A stretch of DNA of 53,605 nt, taken from NCBI GenBank assembly GCA_002473085.1, contig DKTP01000032.1, forward strand, positions 1 to 53,605, in the 5' to 3' direction. Shown in pieces: positions 23,192 to 30,883 of this stretch (positions are counted from its first letter, which is position 1; each line of letters opens with the position of its first letter). The notes beneath the pieces are model-generated. The model worked only from the letters and a program-made list of their open reading frames with translations, had not been told where the DNA came from and made no database searches. This DNA is from Anaerolineales bacterium UBA7227 (lineage in GTDB: Bacteria > Chloroflexota > Anaerolineae > Anaerolineales > Villigracilaceae). The translations under genes were made by a program, and so were the position numbers.

Positions 23192-25003
23192 ATGGCTCAA
23201 CAAGTTCAGGAAAAGTACGAAGAGTCCCACCTTTACAAGGTCCGTCATTCGGCGGCGCACGTCATGGCGCAGGCTGTGGTCGAGATGTTCCCGGAGGCCA
23301 AGTACACCATCGGGCCGCCGGTCGAAAACGGTTTCTATTACGACTTCGACCTGCCGCGCAACCTGACGCCCGAAGATTTGGAAGCCATCGAAAAACGGAT
23401 GCGCCAGATCGTGCAGGGTAAATACGATTTCAAAAAGACGGTCATCTCGGCGGACGAGGCGCGGCAGATCTTCAAAAACCAGCCCTACAAACTCGAATTG
23501 ATTCACGGTCTCGAACAGGGCGGGTTCGACGAGTACGGGAATCCGCTCAACGCCAAGCCGGAGATCTCCATCTACCAGCACGATTCGTTCACGGACCTCT
23601 GCCGCGGTCCGCACGTGGCGAACACGAAGGAGATCAAGCCCGACGCCTTCAAGTTGATGTCCATCGCGGGCGCGTATTGGCGCGGCGACGAGAAGAACAA
23701 GCAGCTGCAGCGCGTCTACGGGACGGCGTGGGAGAGCAAAAAGGAGCTCGACGACTATCTCCATCAACTGGAAGAGGCGAAGAAGCGCGACCACCGCAAA
23801 CTGGGACGGGAACTGGAGATCTTCATCTTCGAGGACGAAGTCGGCCCCGGCCTGCCGCTGTGGCTCCCGAACGGCGGCGTGTTGATCGAGGAGCTGGAGA
23901 AACTCGCCAAAGAGATGGAAGAGCAAGCCGGCTACGACCGCGTCCGCACGCCGAGCCTGACGAAGGAAGATTTGTTCATCCGCTCCGGCCACCTTCCCTA
24001 CTACGCGGAGAGCATGTATCCGCCGATGGAACTCGAAGGCGTGAAGTATTACGTCAAGCCGATGAACTGCCCGATGCACCATAAGATCTTCGGCTCGAAG
24101 CAGCGCTCCTACCGCGACCTGCCCGTGCGTCTCGCCGAATACGGGACGTGCTATCGCTACGAGAAGTCGGGCGAACTGTTCGGGCTGATGCGCGTCCGCT
24201 CGATGCAGATGAACGACGCCCACATCTATTGCAGCGAGGACCAGTTCGAGCAGGAATTCCTGAACGTGGTGGACCTGTATCGCAGGTACTTCGACCTGTT
24301 CGGCATCGAGAAATATGTGATGCGTCTCTCGCTACACGGCAAGGCGGGACTCGGCAAGAAGTACGTGGACAACGAACGTCTGTGGCTGAAGACCGAGGAA
24401 ATGGTGCGCCGCGCTATGGACAACGGCGGAGTCCCCTACGTGGAGGCCGAAGACGAGGCCGCTTTCTACGGTCCCAAAATTGACGTTCAGGTTTGGTCCG
24501 CCATCGGCCGTGAGTTCTCGCTGATGACGAACCAGGTGGACTTTGCCGTGCCGGAGCGCTTCGACCTGCACTTCACGAACCGCGAAGGCAACGAGGAGAT
24601 TCCGCTCTGCATCCACCGCGCGCCGCTGTCCACGCACGAGCGGATGATCGGCTTCCTACTCGAACACTACGCGGGCAGTTTCCCCGCCTGGCTTTCGCCC
24701 GAACACGCGCGCGTCATCCCGATCACAGACAACCAGAACGAGTACGCGCAGGGGATCGTACGGCAGCTGCGCGCGCAGGGAATCCGCGCCAGCGCGGACG
24801 TCAGCGCGCAGCGCATGAACGCCAAGATCCGCAACGCGCAGGTGATGAAAGTCCCGTACATGCTCGTCGTCGGCGAGAACGAGATGAACGCGGGACAGGT
24901 CTCGCTGCGCGTCCGCGACGGCTCGCGCCAGGACAACATCCCGTTGGGCGATTTCGTCGCGCGCGCGAAGGATCGGATCGCGAGACGGGCGAAGGAGTTG
25001 TAG
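23192..25003 (+). CDS. thrS: Threonyl-tRNA synthetase, lacking the TGS domain
   Basis: The 603-residue enzyme attaches threonine to tRNA-Thr. It starts almost directly with the editing domain: HSAAHVMAQAV with H19 and H23, then DLCRGPHV. The class II core (MEEQAGYDRVRTPSLTKEDL, YYVKPMNCPMHHKIF, ATYR-like ECGTCYRYEKSGELFGLMRVR) and an anticodon-binding domain (ARVIPITDNQNEYAQGI) follow. The usual N-terminal TGS domain of about 60 residues is missing; AAGGAAG before the ATG and the T-box terminator just upstream leave no room for it. Regulation is by the T-box. The gene is single in the window. Confidence 0.96.
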   Translation: MAQQVQEKYEESHLYKVRHSAAHVMAQAVVEMFPEAKYTIGPPVENGFYYDFDLPRNLTPEDLEAIEKRMRQIVQGKYDFKKTVISADEARQIFKNQPYKLELIHGLEQGGFDEYGNPLNAKPEISIYQHDSFTDLCRGPHVANTKEIKPDAFKLMSIAGAYWRGDEKNKQLQRVYGTAWESKKELDDYLHQLEEAKKRDHRKLGRELEIFIFEDEVGPGLPLWLPNGGVLIEELEKLAKEMEEQAGYDRVRTPSLTKEDLFIRSGHLPYYAESMYPPMELEGVKYYVKPMNCPMHHKIFGSKQRSYRDLPVRLAEYGTCYRYEKSGELFGLMRVRSMQMNDAHIYCSEDQFEQEFLNVVDLYRRYFDLFGIEKYVMRLSLHGKAGLGKKYVDNERLWLKTEEMVRRAMDNGGVPYVEAEDEAAFYGPKIDVQVWSAIGREFSLMTNQVDFAVPERFDLHFTNREGNEEIPLCIHRAPLSTHERMIGFLLEHYAGSFPAWLSPEHARVIPITDNQNEYAQGIVRQLRAQGIRASADVSAQRMNAKIRNAQVMKVPYMLVVGENEMNAGQVSLRVRDGSRQDNIPLGDFVARAKDRIARRAKEL

Positions 25004-25041
25004 GGGAGAGAGAACAGAGAGGAGAGTAGAGAGTAGAGAAC

Positions 25042-25070
25042 AGGCGGAGGAACTTCCTCCGCCTGATATT
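25042..25070 (+). terminator. Terminator-like hairpin after thrS
   Basis: AGGCGGAGG (25042-25050) pairs with CCTCCGCCT (25056-25064), followed by GATATTTATT. The preceding 25004-25040 is a gagagta microrepeat. The hairpin lies between thrS and the convergent membrane-protein gene. Confidence 0.65.
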
Positions 25071-25086
25071 TATTGGCTAGTTGATT

Positions 25087-25596
25087 TTACGGAAACACTT
25101 CCTCGGCCTTGTCTTTTTTGCGTCGCGTCAACCAGTAACCCAGGCCAATGGTAAACAGGAAAACAAGCGCAAATACGTTATATCCATTGCTTACATTGAC
25201 AGGGTCTTGCGCGCCGAGCGAGAGTAGCATTATCCATCCAGCGAGAAGATAGCCGAATATCAAATCGTATCGGTTGGCAAGGCGGACTTTGCGCCAGGTC
25301 GAATGGAAGGAGAGAATTGCAGCGGGTGTTAAAGTTAACAACTCGAGGAACAACCAAAACAGAATGCGCGCGGGGGAGATCAAGCCTGTTGATAATTCTG
25401 CGTAGTGTTGATCGAAAACAGGATATTTCTCCTGGACGGAAAAAAGTACGTTGACGAGCAATTGGTTTTCGTAGGCTTTGAGAAACGCTTGAGCCAGCAT
25501 AATGACAGCCATGCCAAAGCAGGCATACAGCCACTTCTCCCAACCCAAAAGTTTCCGTTCGAGTTGCTCCGTCGTCGGGATATTTTTACTTTCCAT
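25087..25596 (-). CDS. Hypothetical integral membrane protein
   Basis: The 169-residue protein has about four hydrophobic segments (around 25-45, 75-100, 110-130 and 138-158) and a charged C-terminus RRKKDKAEEVFP. I do not recognise the family. It overlaps the end of the padR-like gene by 11 nt on the same strand, so it is almost certainly cotranscribed with it and is a plausible target or partner of that regulator. Confidence 0.7.
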   Translation of the reverse strand: MESKNIPTTEQLERKLLGWEKWLYACFGMAVIMLAQAFLKAYENQLLVNVLFSVQEKYPVFDQHYAELSTGLISPARILFWLFLELLTLTPAAILSFHSTWRKVRLANRYDLIFGYLLAGWIMLLSLGAQDPVNVSNGYNVFALVFLFTIGLGYWLTRRKKDKAEEVFP

Positions 25597-25969
25597 CGCT
25601 TTCTCCGTTCATCACATGTTGAATCCGTTCCGCCACTGCGGGATGTTTAAAGATGAAGATGTTCCGTTCGATGAACATCCGCAATAAGCCGCGCCCCTCG
25701 TCGGTGAGACTGTAATATTTGCGCGGCGGACCCAATTTGGATTCCCCGCTTTCGCTGGCGACGAGTCCCATTTCCTCGAAGCGGCTGACGGCGCGGTAGA
25801 TGCTGTTACCGTCGGCGGAGATCATCCCTTCGCTGAGACGCGTCACCTCAGCGCTCATTTCGTACGGGTAGGCCGGCTTCTCGTCCAGGAGCAGAAGCAG
25901 CCAGAAGGTGAGCAGTCCCTTTTTATAGACGCTCTCCCAGTTTTCGAGCATGGAATCAAGATTGGGCAC
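25586..25969 (-). CDS. PadR-family transcriptional regulator
   Basis: The 127-residue protein has the PadR winged helix: KGLLTFWLLLLLDEKPAYPYEM (helix 1 and turn), ISADGNSIYRAVSRFEEMGLV (recognition helix) and ESGESKLGPPRKYYSLTDEGRGLL (wing with the PPRKYYSLT motif). A short C-terminal helix follows. PadR proteins are usually ligand-responsive repressors of adjacent membrane or detoxification genes. The overlapping downstream membrane protein gene is a probable target. An AT-rich inverted repeat lies at 26000-26020, just upstream of its promoter region. Confidence 0.88.
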   Translation of the reverse strand: MPNLDSMLENWESVYKKGLLTFWLLLLLDEKPAYPYEMSAEVTRLSEGMISADGNSIYRAVSRFEEMGLVASESGESKLGPPRKYYSLTDEGRGLLRMFIERNIFIFKHPAVAERIQHVMNGESDGK

Positions 25970-25999
25970 TGATGTCTCCTTTGGGTATTATTCTATAGG

Positions 26000-26020
26000 T
26001 ATAATACTGAAGATATTATA
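26000..26020. promoter_or_regulatory. Candidate PadR operator
   Basis: TATAATA (26000-26006) and TATTATA (26014-26020) form an inverted repeat with a 7-bp spacer, about 30 bp upstream of the padR-like start. PadR proteins commonly bind such AT-rich palindromes. On the minus strand one arm also provides a -10 box. Confidence 0.5.
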
Positions 26021-26081
26021 GTGAACGAGTTGGATTTTGTCAAGCCGCGTCAACGGATAATTGCCCGGCGCGAACCTTTCG

Positions 26082-26111
26082 TTGACGGCTCTCCGCCGCC
26101 CGTAGTATCAT
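26082..26111 (+). promoter_or_regulatory. Promoter of the 26142 oxidoreductase gene
   Basis: TTGACG (26082-26087) and TATCAT (26106-26111) are spaced by 18 bp. The whole block is nearly identical to the infC promoter at 28826-28855, including the GCCGCC-rich spacer and the CGCTCAAA that follows. Confidence 0.7.
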
Positions 26112-26141
26112 ACGTCCGCTCAAAGAGCAAAGGAGACATCC

Positions 26142-26567
26142 ATGAACGGAAACGATTTTGTCGGTTGGATTTTACGCTCGCCGTTCCACAAAATGATGAG
26201 CCGCGTCACCATGCTCATCATGGTGACAGGGAAAAAATCGGGCAGGGGATACACCCTCCCGGTCTCGTATTACGAGGACGGCGGTTATCTCTGGATCATC
26301 ACAAGACGGGACAGAACCTGGTGGAAGAACCTGCAAGACGGCGGCGCGGACGTCAACCTGCTGGTGAAGCGGACGCCCCTGCGCGGTTTTGCCAGCGTGG
26401 AGTCAGACCCGAAGGCGACAGAAGCGCGGCTGGTCCAATACTTTCAGCGCTTCCCGCGAGCGGCGCGGGCGATGAAGGTCCGCATGGAAAACGGCGCGCC
26501 GCATCCCGAAGATGTGGCGCGCGTCCTGAAAGAGCGTATGTTTGTGAAGGTGAAAGTCGCGGAGTGA
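26142..26567 (+). CDS. Nitroreductase/deazaflavin-dependent oxidoreductase family (DUF385-like)
   Basis: The 141-residue protein has MLIMVTGKKSGRGYTLPVSYYEDGGYLWIITRRDRTWWKNLQDG, matching the split-barrel Ddn-like proteins that bind F420 or FMN through T-G-x-x-SGR and the W-x-x-NL-x-x-G strand. It is a different branch from the protein at 7820. Cofactor and substrate are unknown. AAAGGAGA lies at a good distance before the ATG. Its promoter resembles that of infC. Confidence 0.82.
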   Translation: MNGNDFVGWILRSPFHKMMSRVTMLIMVTGKKSGRGYTLPVSYYEDGGYLWIITRRDRTWWKNLQDGGADVNLLVKRTPLRGFASVESDPKATEARLVQYFQRFPRAARAMKVRMENGAPHPEDVARVLKERMFVKVKVAE

Positions 26568-26612
26568 CCGGGCGGAGACGTCTCTACCTTTGCTCGGCCG
26601 CGTCCCAGAGAA

Positions 26613-26660
26613 GAAAACAAGACTGGCGGAGGATTTTCCTCCGCCAGTCTTTATTTTTCA
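26613..26660. terminator. Bidirectional terminator between convergent genes
   Basis: AAGACTGGCGGAGGA (26619-26633) pairs perfectly with TCCTCCGCCAGTCTT (26637-26651). T-tracts follow on the plus strand (TTATTTTTC) and, read in reverse, on the minus strand (GTTTTCTT). Confidence 0.9.
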
Positions 26661-28765
26661 AAGAGACCGCCTTCAAATTGCAGCGTGATCCCGCCCATGT
26701 CCAGATCCCAGAAACGGATGACTGTTTTTTCCTCCTCTCCCCCGAAGTTCCTTTCCAAAGAGACCAGGGTGCGAGGGGTGGGCCAGGCGAGTTGGACGTA
26801 ACGAAGCGCCGGTTTCTCGCCGAAAGATATGACGAGTTTTCCCGTCTGCGAATCCCATACGCGGATTATGCCGCCGCCCGTCGCAAGGCGACTCCCGTCG
26901 GGCGACCAGGCGAGACCTTCCGCCCAACTGTTATGGGCGTAAATGAGGCCGTCGCATTGATTGGTCGCTGCCGTCCAAAAACAAACTGTTCCGTTTTGGT
27001 GCGTCGAGGCAATTCGCTGTCCGTCGGGAGACCAGGCAAGCCCCAGGGCGGCATCGCTTCGTTGATCGTACAATCGGATGGCTTGGTCCGGTTTCACCCA
27101 CCAGCGGCGAATCCCAAAACCCAAATCGCCTGTGGCGACCAACCGCGAGCCGTCTGGCGACCACGACACTTTATTGGGGGGAAATAGGAAATCGGATCGC
27201 TGCGCAATGACGTTCTCCGCGTCAACGTCGAAAACCGCCAAACCCCGATCGGCCAGACCAGCGGCAAGATATTTCCCGTCGGGCGACCACGCGATCGCGC
27301 CGAAGAAACTATACGACCCCATGGAGGTTTGAGGCTCAAAAACGACTTCCCAGGTGGATGTATCCCAAACCGCCAAATGTTGTCTGCCGCCATCGCTCGT
27401 TTCCATGATGACGCCGCCCGCGGCCAATTTTTTGCCGTCGGGCGACCAATCCACGCTGAAGAAGCTCTCTCCCTCGTTCAGTATGCTCATCTTGCGGTCG
27501 CTGAGGTCATAGACGACGATTCCCTGCGAAGTAGCGATGGCGATAAACTTCCCGTCGGGGCTGAGGTCGAAGGCGCGGATCCAGCCCGAAAGTTTGACGA
27601 TCTGCGAGGCGTCTTCCGGCACGGGCAGCGGGATCGGCGTTGCCGCGCCGTAATGGGAAGTGGAAAAAACAGGCTGGGAATTGTCGCGCGGTTCGAGGCG
27701 AATATCGAAGATCCACGGGCCTGAGAAAGTATATCCAAGAGCTTCCATGAATTTCTGCATGGCTTCCTGCTCGCTCATGCCTGCGGGAAGGCTCTTCCAT
27801 TCGGGGTACGCACCGCCCTCGAGAAAGCGCCATTCCATGTCAATGCCCTGCGCGCGGAGTTTGGGATAGGCCGCGTCCAGGTCTGTTTGCGGGACGACTT
27901 CGGGCATGGACTGTTCGAGCGTGGGAATGGACAGGCGCAGTTCCGTCGCGGACTGGATCTCGGAGCCGATGGGGAATCCGATCTTGACACAGCGCGGGTA
28001 ATTGCCGACGGGAGTCCAGCCGGGCTCGCCGCCTTTTGTCCCGCCACCCGTGGAGGAGTCGTATAAGAGGTTGTAAGTTGTCATGCTGGCGGTCTGACGG
28101 TTGACGGTCAGCGCGGCGTCGCCTCCGATCATCCAATCGGCTTTGGTGGGTTTTGTGTAGCAGAGATAGAACCAGGTGAACGAGGGCGAGACGACGGCGC
28201 GCTCCACGTAGATCGGGTGGAGGTAATCCGCTTCGTTCGCGACGGAGATAATGCGAGCGGACGGGTTGTTGTTGAACACAGCCACCCGCGCGGGGAGGAT
28301 GGGGAGATCGAGATCGAAATGGAGGCGCGCGACTTCGCTTCCGTCGGAGGATATGACGGAGAAGGACAGCCCGTCGAGACGGTCATCCGTCAACGCGTAG
28401 GCGGGGATCGCTTCGAGCAGGATCACGGACGGATCGTCGCCGGGCAGGATGTTGCTGTAGCCGGAGTTGATCTCCTCGCCGCGGGAGTTGGTCAGCGAGA
28501 AGTTCTCGAGCGCGTAGGCCTCGGTTTGTCTCTCGAAGCGGATCTTGAAGACGAGACGCAAAGCGTCGGCGTAGTAGGAGTCGAGGGTGACGGTGATCCC
28601 GTTGGCGGATTGGGGAGGCAGGCGGAGGCGCGAGAGTGGAGGCAGGTCGGGAGACGCGCCCGCTCCAACGTCGGGAAGGAGGCGGGCGAGCGCGTAGCCT
28701 CCGAAGGTCAACGCGAGGAGTCCGACGAGGAGTCCAAGTCTGGTCAACGTGGGTTTGTTCGGCAT
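26651..28765 (-). CDS. Membrane-anchored WD40-like beta-propeller protein
   Basis: The 704-residue protein has one N-terminal transmembrane segment (LTRLGLLVGLLALTFGGYALARLL), then about 340 residues of beta-rich extracellular sequence that I cannot assign. From about residue 395 it has repeated blades with the motif WSPDGKKLAAGG/AIAWSPDGKYLAAG/LAWSPDGQRIAST, a WD40-type propeller of about seven blades. It is probably a surface protein mediating interactions. It has no catalytic motif that I can see. A strong bidirectional terminator follows it. Confidence 0.75.
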   Translation of the reverse strand: MPNKPTLTRLGLLVGLLALTFGGYALARLLPDVGAGASPDLPPLSRLRLPPQSANGITVTLDSYYADALRLVFKIRFERQTEAYALENFSLTNSRGEEINSGYSNILPGDDPSVILLEAIPAYALTDDRLDGLSFSVISSDGSEVARLHFDLDLPILPARVAVFNNNPSARIISVANEADYLHPIYVERAVVSPSFTWFYLCYTKPTKADWMIGGDAALTVNRQTASMTTYNLLYDSSTGGGTKGGEPGWTPVGNYPRCVKIGFPIGSEIQSATELRLSIPTLEQSMPEVVPQTDLDAAYPKLRAQGIDMEWRFLEGGAYPEWKSLPAGMSEQEAMQKFMEALGYTFSGPWIFDIRLEPRDNSQPVFSTSHYGAATPIPLPVPEDASQIVKLSGWIRAFDLSPDGKFIAIATSQGIVVYDLSDRKMSILNEGESFFSVDWSPDGKKLAAGGVIMETSDGGRQHLAVWDTSTWEVVFEPQTSMGSYSFFGAIAWSPDGKYLAAGLADRGLAVFDVDAENVIAQRSDFLFPPNKVSWSPDGSRLVATGDLGFGIRRWWVKPDQAIRLYDQRSDAALGLAWSPDGQRIASTHQNGTVCFWTAATNQCDGLIYAHNSWAEGLAWSPDGSRLATGGGIIRVWDSQTGKLVISFGEKPALRYVQLAWPTPRTLVSLERNFGGEEEKTVIRFWDLDMGGITLQFEGGLFEK

Positions 28766-28825
28766 TCGTTCTCCTTCCGGGCGGGGATTCTATCCGATAT
28801 TTCGCGATGCCAACCCGCCGTTTCA

Positions 28826-28855
28826 TTGACGATTCCCCGCCGCGCGTGGTATCAT
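28826..28855 (+). promoter_or_regulatory. Promoter of the infC operon
   Basis: TTGACG (28826-28831) and TATCAT (28850-28855), 18-bp spacer. It is a near copy of the promoter at 26082-26111. Confidence 0.75.
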
Positions 28856-28915
28856 TCGCCCGCTCAAAACCAGCCGCTGGCTGGTTGTCCGTTATTTGAA
28901 ACGAGGAGATGATTT

Positions 28916-29485
28916 ATCAGCGCCAACGATTTTCGAGTTAATGAAGGCATCCGCGTCCCCGAAGTGCGTTTGATCGGGGCGGACGGCGGCAACGTCGGTG
29001 TGGTTTCGATCAAGCAGGCTTTGCAGATCGCCCGCGACGCCGACCTGGACCTGGTGGAGGTTTCGCCGAACGCGACCCCGCCCGTCTGCCGGGTGATGGA
29101 TTTCGGCAAGTTCATCTACGAGCGCGCCAAGAAGGAACGCGAGGCGCGCAAGGCGCAGACCAAGATCGAGGTCAAGGAGATCCGCCTGCGCCCGAAGACG
29201 AACGAAGCCCACCGCGGTTTCAAGGTGGACGACGCCCGCCGCTGGCTGTTGCAGGGACACAAGGTCCGCGTGACGGTCAAGTTCCGCGGCCGCGAGATGG
29301 ATTATCCCGAGATCGCGCTCGAAGACCTGAAAGAAGTCGCGCAGACGCTTTCCGATGTGGGCGTGATCGAGCAGGCGCCGATGATGGAAGGGCGCACGAT
29401 GCTGGTGGTGCTGGCGCCGGGAAAACCGTCCGCCAAGAAAAAGGAAAAAGCGGAGAGTCCGGTCGAAGTCCCGGCTGAAGCGTAA
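28916..29485 (+). CDS. infC: Translation initiation factor IF-3, probable AUC start
   Basis: Continuous IF-3 similarity begins ISANDFRVNEGIRVPEVRLIG, upstream of the first GTG in the frame. A stop (TGA, 28910-28912) lies just before, so translation must start at 28913 (TTT) or 28916 (ATC). AGGAG at 28904-28908 lies 7 nt before the ATC, so AUC is the best start, giving 189 residues. IF-3 rejects non-AUG initiation, and E. coli infC uses AUU for autoregulation, so the same control is likely here. The body has the expected N domain, the RRWLLQGHKVRVTVKFRGRE linker/C domain and an extra KKKEKAESPVEV tail. It heads the infC-rpmI-rplT operon. Confidence 0.93.
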   Translation: MSANDFRVNEGIRVPEVRLIGADGGNVGVVSIKQALQIARDADLDLVEVSPNATPPVCRVMDFGKFIYERAKKEREARKAQTKIEVKEIRLRPKTNEAHRGFKVDDARRWLLQGHKVRVTVKFRGREMDYPEIALEDLKEVAQTLSDVGVIEQAPMMEGRTMLVVLAPGKPSAKKKEKAESPVEVPAEA

Positions 29486-29511
29486 GTGTAAGTCCCCAAC
29501 GATGTTCAAGT

Positions 29512-29535
29512 CCGCGGGAGGAAGTTCGCCCGCGG
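29512..29535 (+). promoter_or_regulatory. Hairpin between infC and rpmI
   Basis: CCGCGGG (29512-29518) pairs with CCCGCGG (29529-29535), followed by TGTATTTTG. It could be a weak terminator, a processing signal or part of L20-type control. Confidence 0.5.
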
Positions 29536-29563
29536 TGTATTTTGTCTGAAAGGAGAAAGTGTC

Positions 29564-29800
29564 ATGCCCCGCAAAGCAAAGGCTGGCAAGGTCAAAATGA
29601 AGACCCACAAGGCGACCTCGAAGCGGTTCCGCCTGACTGGAGCCGGCAAACTGGTGCGCACGAAGGGCGGCAAGAGCCATCTGCGCCGCCGCACGTCCGA
29701 CCGCACGAAAGCGTTATTCACGGAAATGGTCGCCGTGGAAGGCGATGGGTACGTCAAGAAGATCAATCGCCTGGCGCCGTACATGAAGAAGAAAAAATAA
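29564..29800 (+). CDS. rpmI: Ribosomal protein bL35
   Basis: The 78-residue protein contains MKTHKATSKRFRLTGAGKLV, GKSHLRRRTSDRTKA and LAPYMKKKK, the bL35 pattern. It is longer than the usual 64-66 residues because of a MPRKAKAGKVK extension. The extended start is supported by AAAGGAG about 8 nt upstream of the ATG at 29564. bL35 binds 23S rRNA in the large subunit. It is the middle gene of the infC operon. Confidence 0.95.
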   Translation: MPRKAKAGKVKMKTHKATSKRFRLTGAGKLVRTKGGKSHLRRRTSDRTKALFTEMVAVEGDGYVKKINRLAPYMKKKK

Positions 29801-29817
29801 TTCGTTATTTGCGGCTT

Positions 29818-29868
29818 TCGGGCGTAAGCAACTGGCGTAACCCGCCGACGCCCGAGGGTTGCAGGAGG
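29818..29868 (+). promoter_or_regulatory. Candidate pseudoknot in the rplT leader (possible L20 autoregulatory site)
   Basis: TCGGGCGT (29818-29825) pairs with ACGCCCGA (29848-29855); inside the loop GGCG (29834-29837) pairs with CGCC (29843-29846). Loop bases GCAAC (29828-29832) are complementary to GTTGC (29858-29862), immediately before the AGGAGG (29863-29868) of rplT, which would make a pseudoknot next to the ribosome binding site. L20 is known to autoregulate its operon through such structures in other bacteria. The link here is inferred. Confidence 0.5.
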
Positions 29869-29876
29869 TTTTGAAA

Positions 29877-30221
29877 ATGGCTCGTGTAAAAAGCGGTCCC
29901 TACGGGAATCGCCGTCACAAGAAAGTTTTGAAGTTCACCAAGGGACAGCGCGGCACCAAACACCTGCTGTTCCGACGCGCGAACGAAGCCATGCTGAAGA
30001 GCATGTGGTACGCGTACCGCGACCGCCGCATCCGCAAGCGCGACCTGCGCAAGTTGTGGATCGCCCGCATCAACGCCGCGGCGCGTCTCAACGGCACCAC
30101 GTACAGCCGGTTGACGGCCGCGCTCAGGAAGGCGAACATCGGTCTCAACCGCAAGATGCTGGCCGATCTCGCCATCCGCGACCCGCAGGCATTTGCCGCG
30201 GTGGTGGCGCAGGCGAAGTAG
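29877..30221 (+). CDS. rplT: Ribosomal protein bL20
   Basis: The 114-residue protein begins MARVKSGPYGNRRHKKVLKF and contains GQRGTKHLLFRRANEAMLKS, RDRRIRKRDLRKLWIARINAA and GLNRKMLADLAIRDP, matching bL20 throughout. It is an early-assembly 23S rRNA-binding protein. The start at 29877 is set by the conserved MARVK and the AGGAGG 9 nt upstream; the six upstream codons belong to the leader. It is the last gene of the infC-rpmI-rplT operon and is followed by hairpin copy 1. Confidence 0.97.
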   Translation: MARVKSGPYGNRRHKKVLKFTKGQRGTKHLLFRRANEAMLKSMWYAYRDRRIRKRDLRKLWIARINAAARLNGTTYSRLTAALRKANIGLNRKMLADLAIRDPQAFAAVVAQAK

Positions 30222-30229
30222 CGTAAACC

Positions 30230-30267
30230 AGAAACCAGGTTTCTCCAGAAACCTGGTTTCTTTTTTT
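30230..30267 (+). terminator. AGAAACCAGGTTTC hairpin, copy 1 (terminator of rplT)
   Basis: GAAACCAGGTTTC (30231-30243) pairs with GAAACCTGGTTTC (30248-30260) and T7 follows, so it should terminate the rplT operon. Near-identical hairpins occur at 38541 and 53546. A -10-like TAGAAT (30272-30277) for the next gene follows directly. Confidence 0.88.
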
Positions 30268-30283
30268 GTTGTAGAATGGACGC

Positions 30284-30883
30284 ATGAGCAAAATTCTGGT
30301 TGAAAAAACTTTGCCGACGGGCCAGACCGTCCAGATCGCGCGGGGCGACATCACGCTCGAGAAGACGGACGCCATCGTCAACGCGGCCAACGAATATCTC
30401 CAGCACGGAGGCGGGGTGGCGTGGGCGATCGTCCGCCGCGGCGGGGACTCGATTCAGGACGAAAGCGACGCGTGGATCGAGAAGCACGGACTCGTCTCCC
30501 ACTCGCGTCCCGCCTGGACCTCGGGCGGGACCCTGCCTGCGAGATTCGTGATCCACGCGGTCGGCCCCGTGTGGGACGCCCCCCAAAGCGCGGGGGCAGG
30601 CGGCGACGAGGATCAAAAACTGGCGGACGCGGTCACCGGCTCCCTGCGCGTCGCCGACGAGTTGAAGTGCGAGTCCATCGCCTTTCCCGCCATCTCGACG
30701 GGGATCTTCGGTTTTCCAAAAGAGCGCGCCGCGAAGGTCATCTTCAAGGCGATGGATGATTATTTTTCGAGCAATGTTTCTGGATTGAAATTGGCGAGAA
30801 TGGTGTTGTGGGACGACGAGACGGTGAAGGCGTTTTTGGCGAATTGGGCGGGGGATGGGCAGGCTGGCGGCGTCGAGCGATGA
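30284..30883 (+). CDS. Macro-domain protein (ADP-ribose binding)
   Basis: The 199-residue protein has the macro-domain motifs IARGDITLEKTDAIVNAANEYLQHGGGVAWAI, FVIHAVGPVW and AFPAISTGIFGFPKERAAKV. These form the ADP-ribose pocket; NAANEYLQHGGGVA is the classic catalytic or binding loop of MacroD-like deacetylases. It probably removes or binds ADP-ribose or O-acetyl-ADP-ribose. TAGAAT lies 6 nt before the ATG with no ribosome binding site, suggesting a leaderless transcript. It overlaps the downstream RNA methyltransferase gene by 4 nt. Confidence 0.93.
   Translation: MSKILVEKTLPTGQTVQIARGDITLEKTDAIVNAANEYLQHGGGVAWAIVRRGGDSIQDESDAWIEKHGLVSHSRPAWTSGGTLPARFVIHAVGPVWDAPQSAGAGGDEDQKLADAVTGSLRVADELKCESIAFPAISTGIFGFPKERAAKVIFKAMDDYFSSNVSGLKLARMVLWDDETVKAFLANWAGDGQAGGVER

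Noticed and set aside
28964..29485. infC starting at GTG 28964
   Set aside because: Conserved IF-3 residues continue upstream to 28916, where an ATC has a good ribosome binding site.
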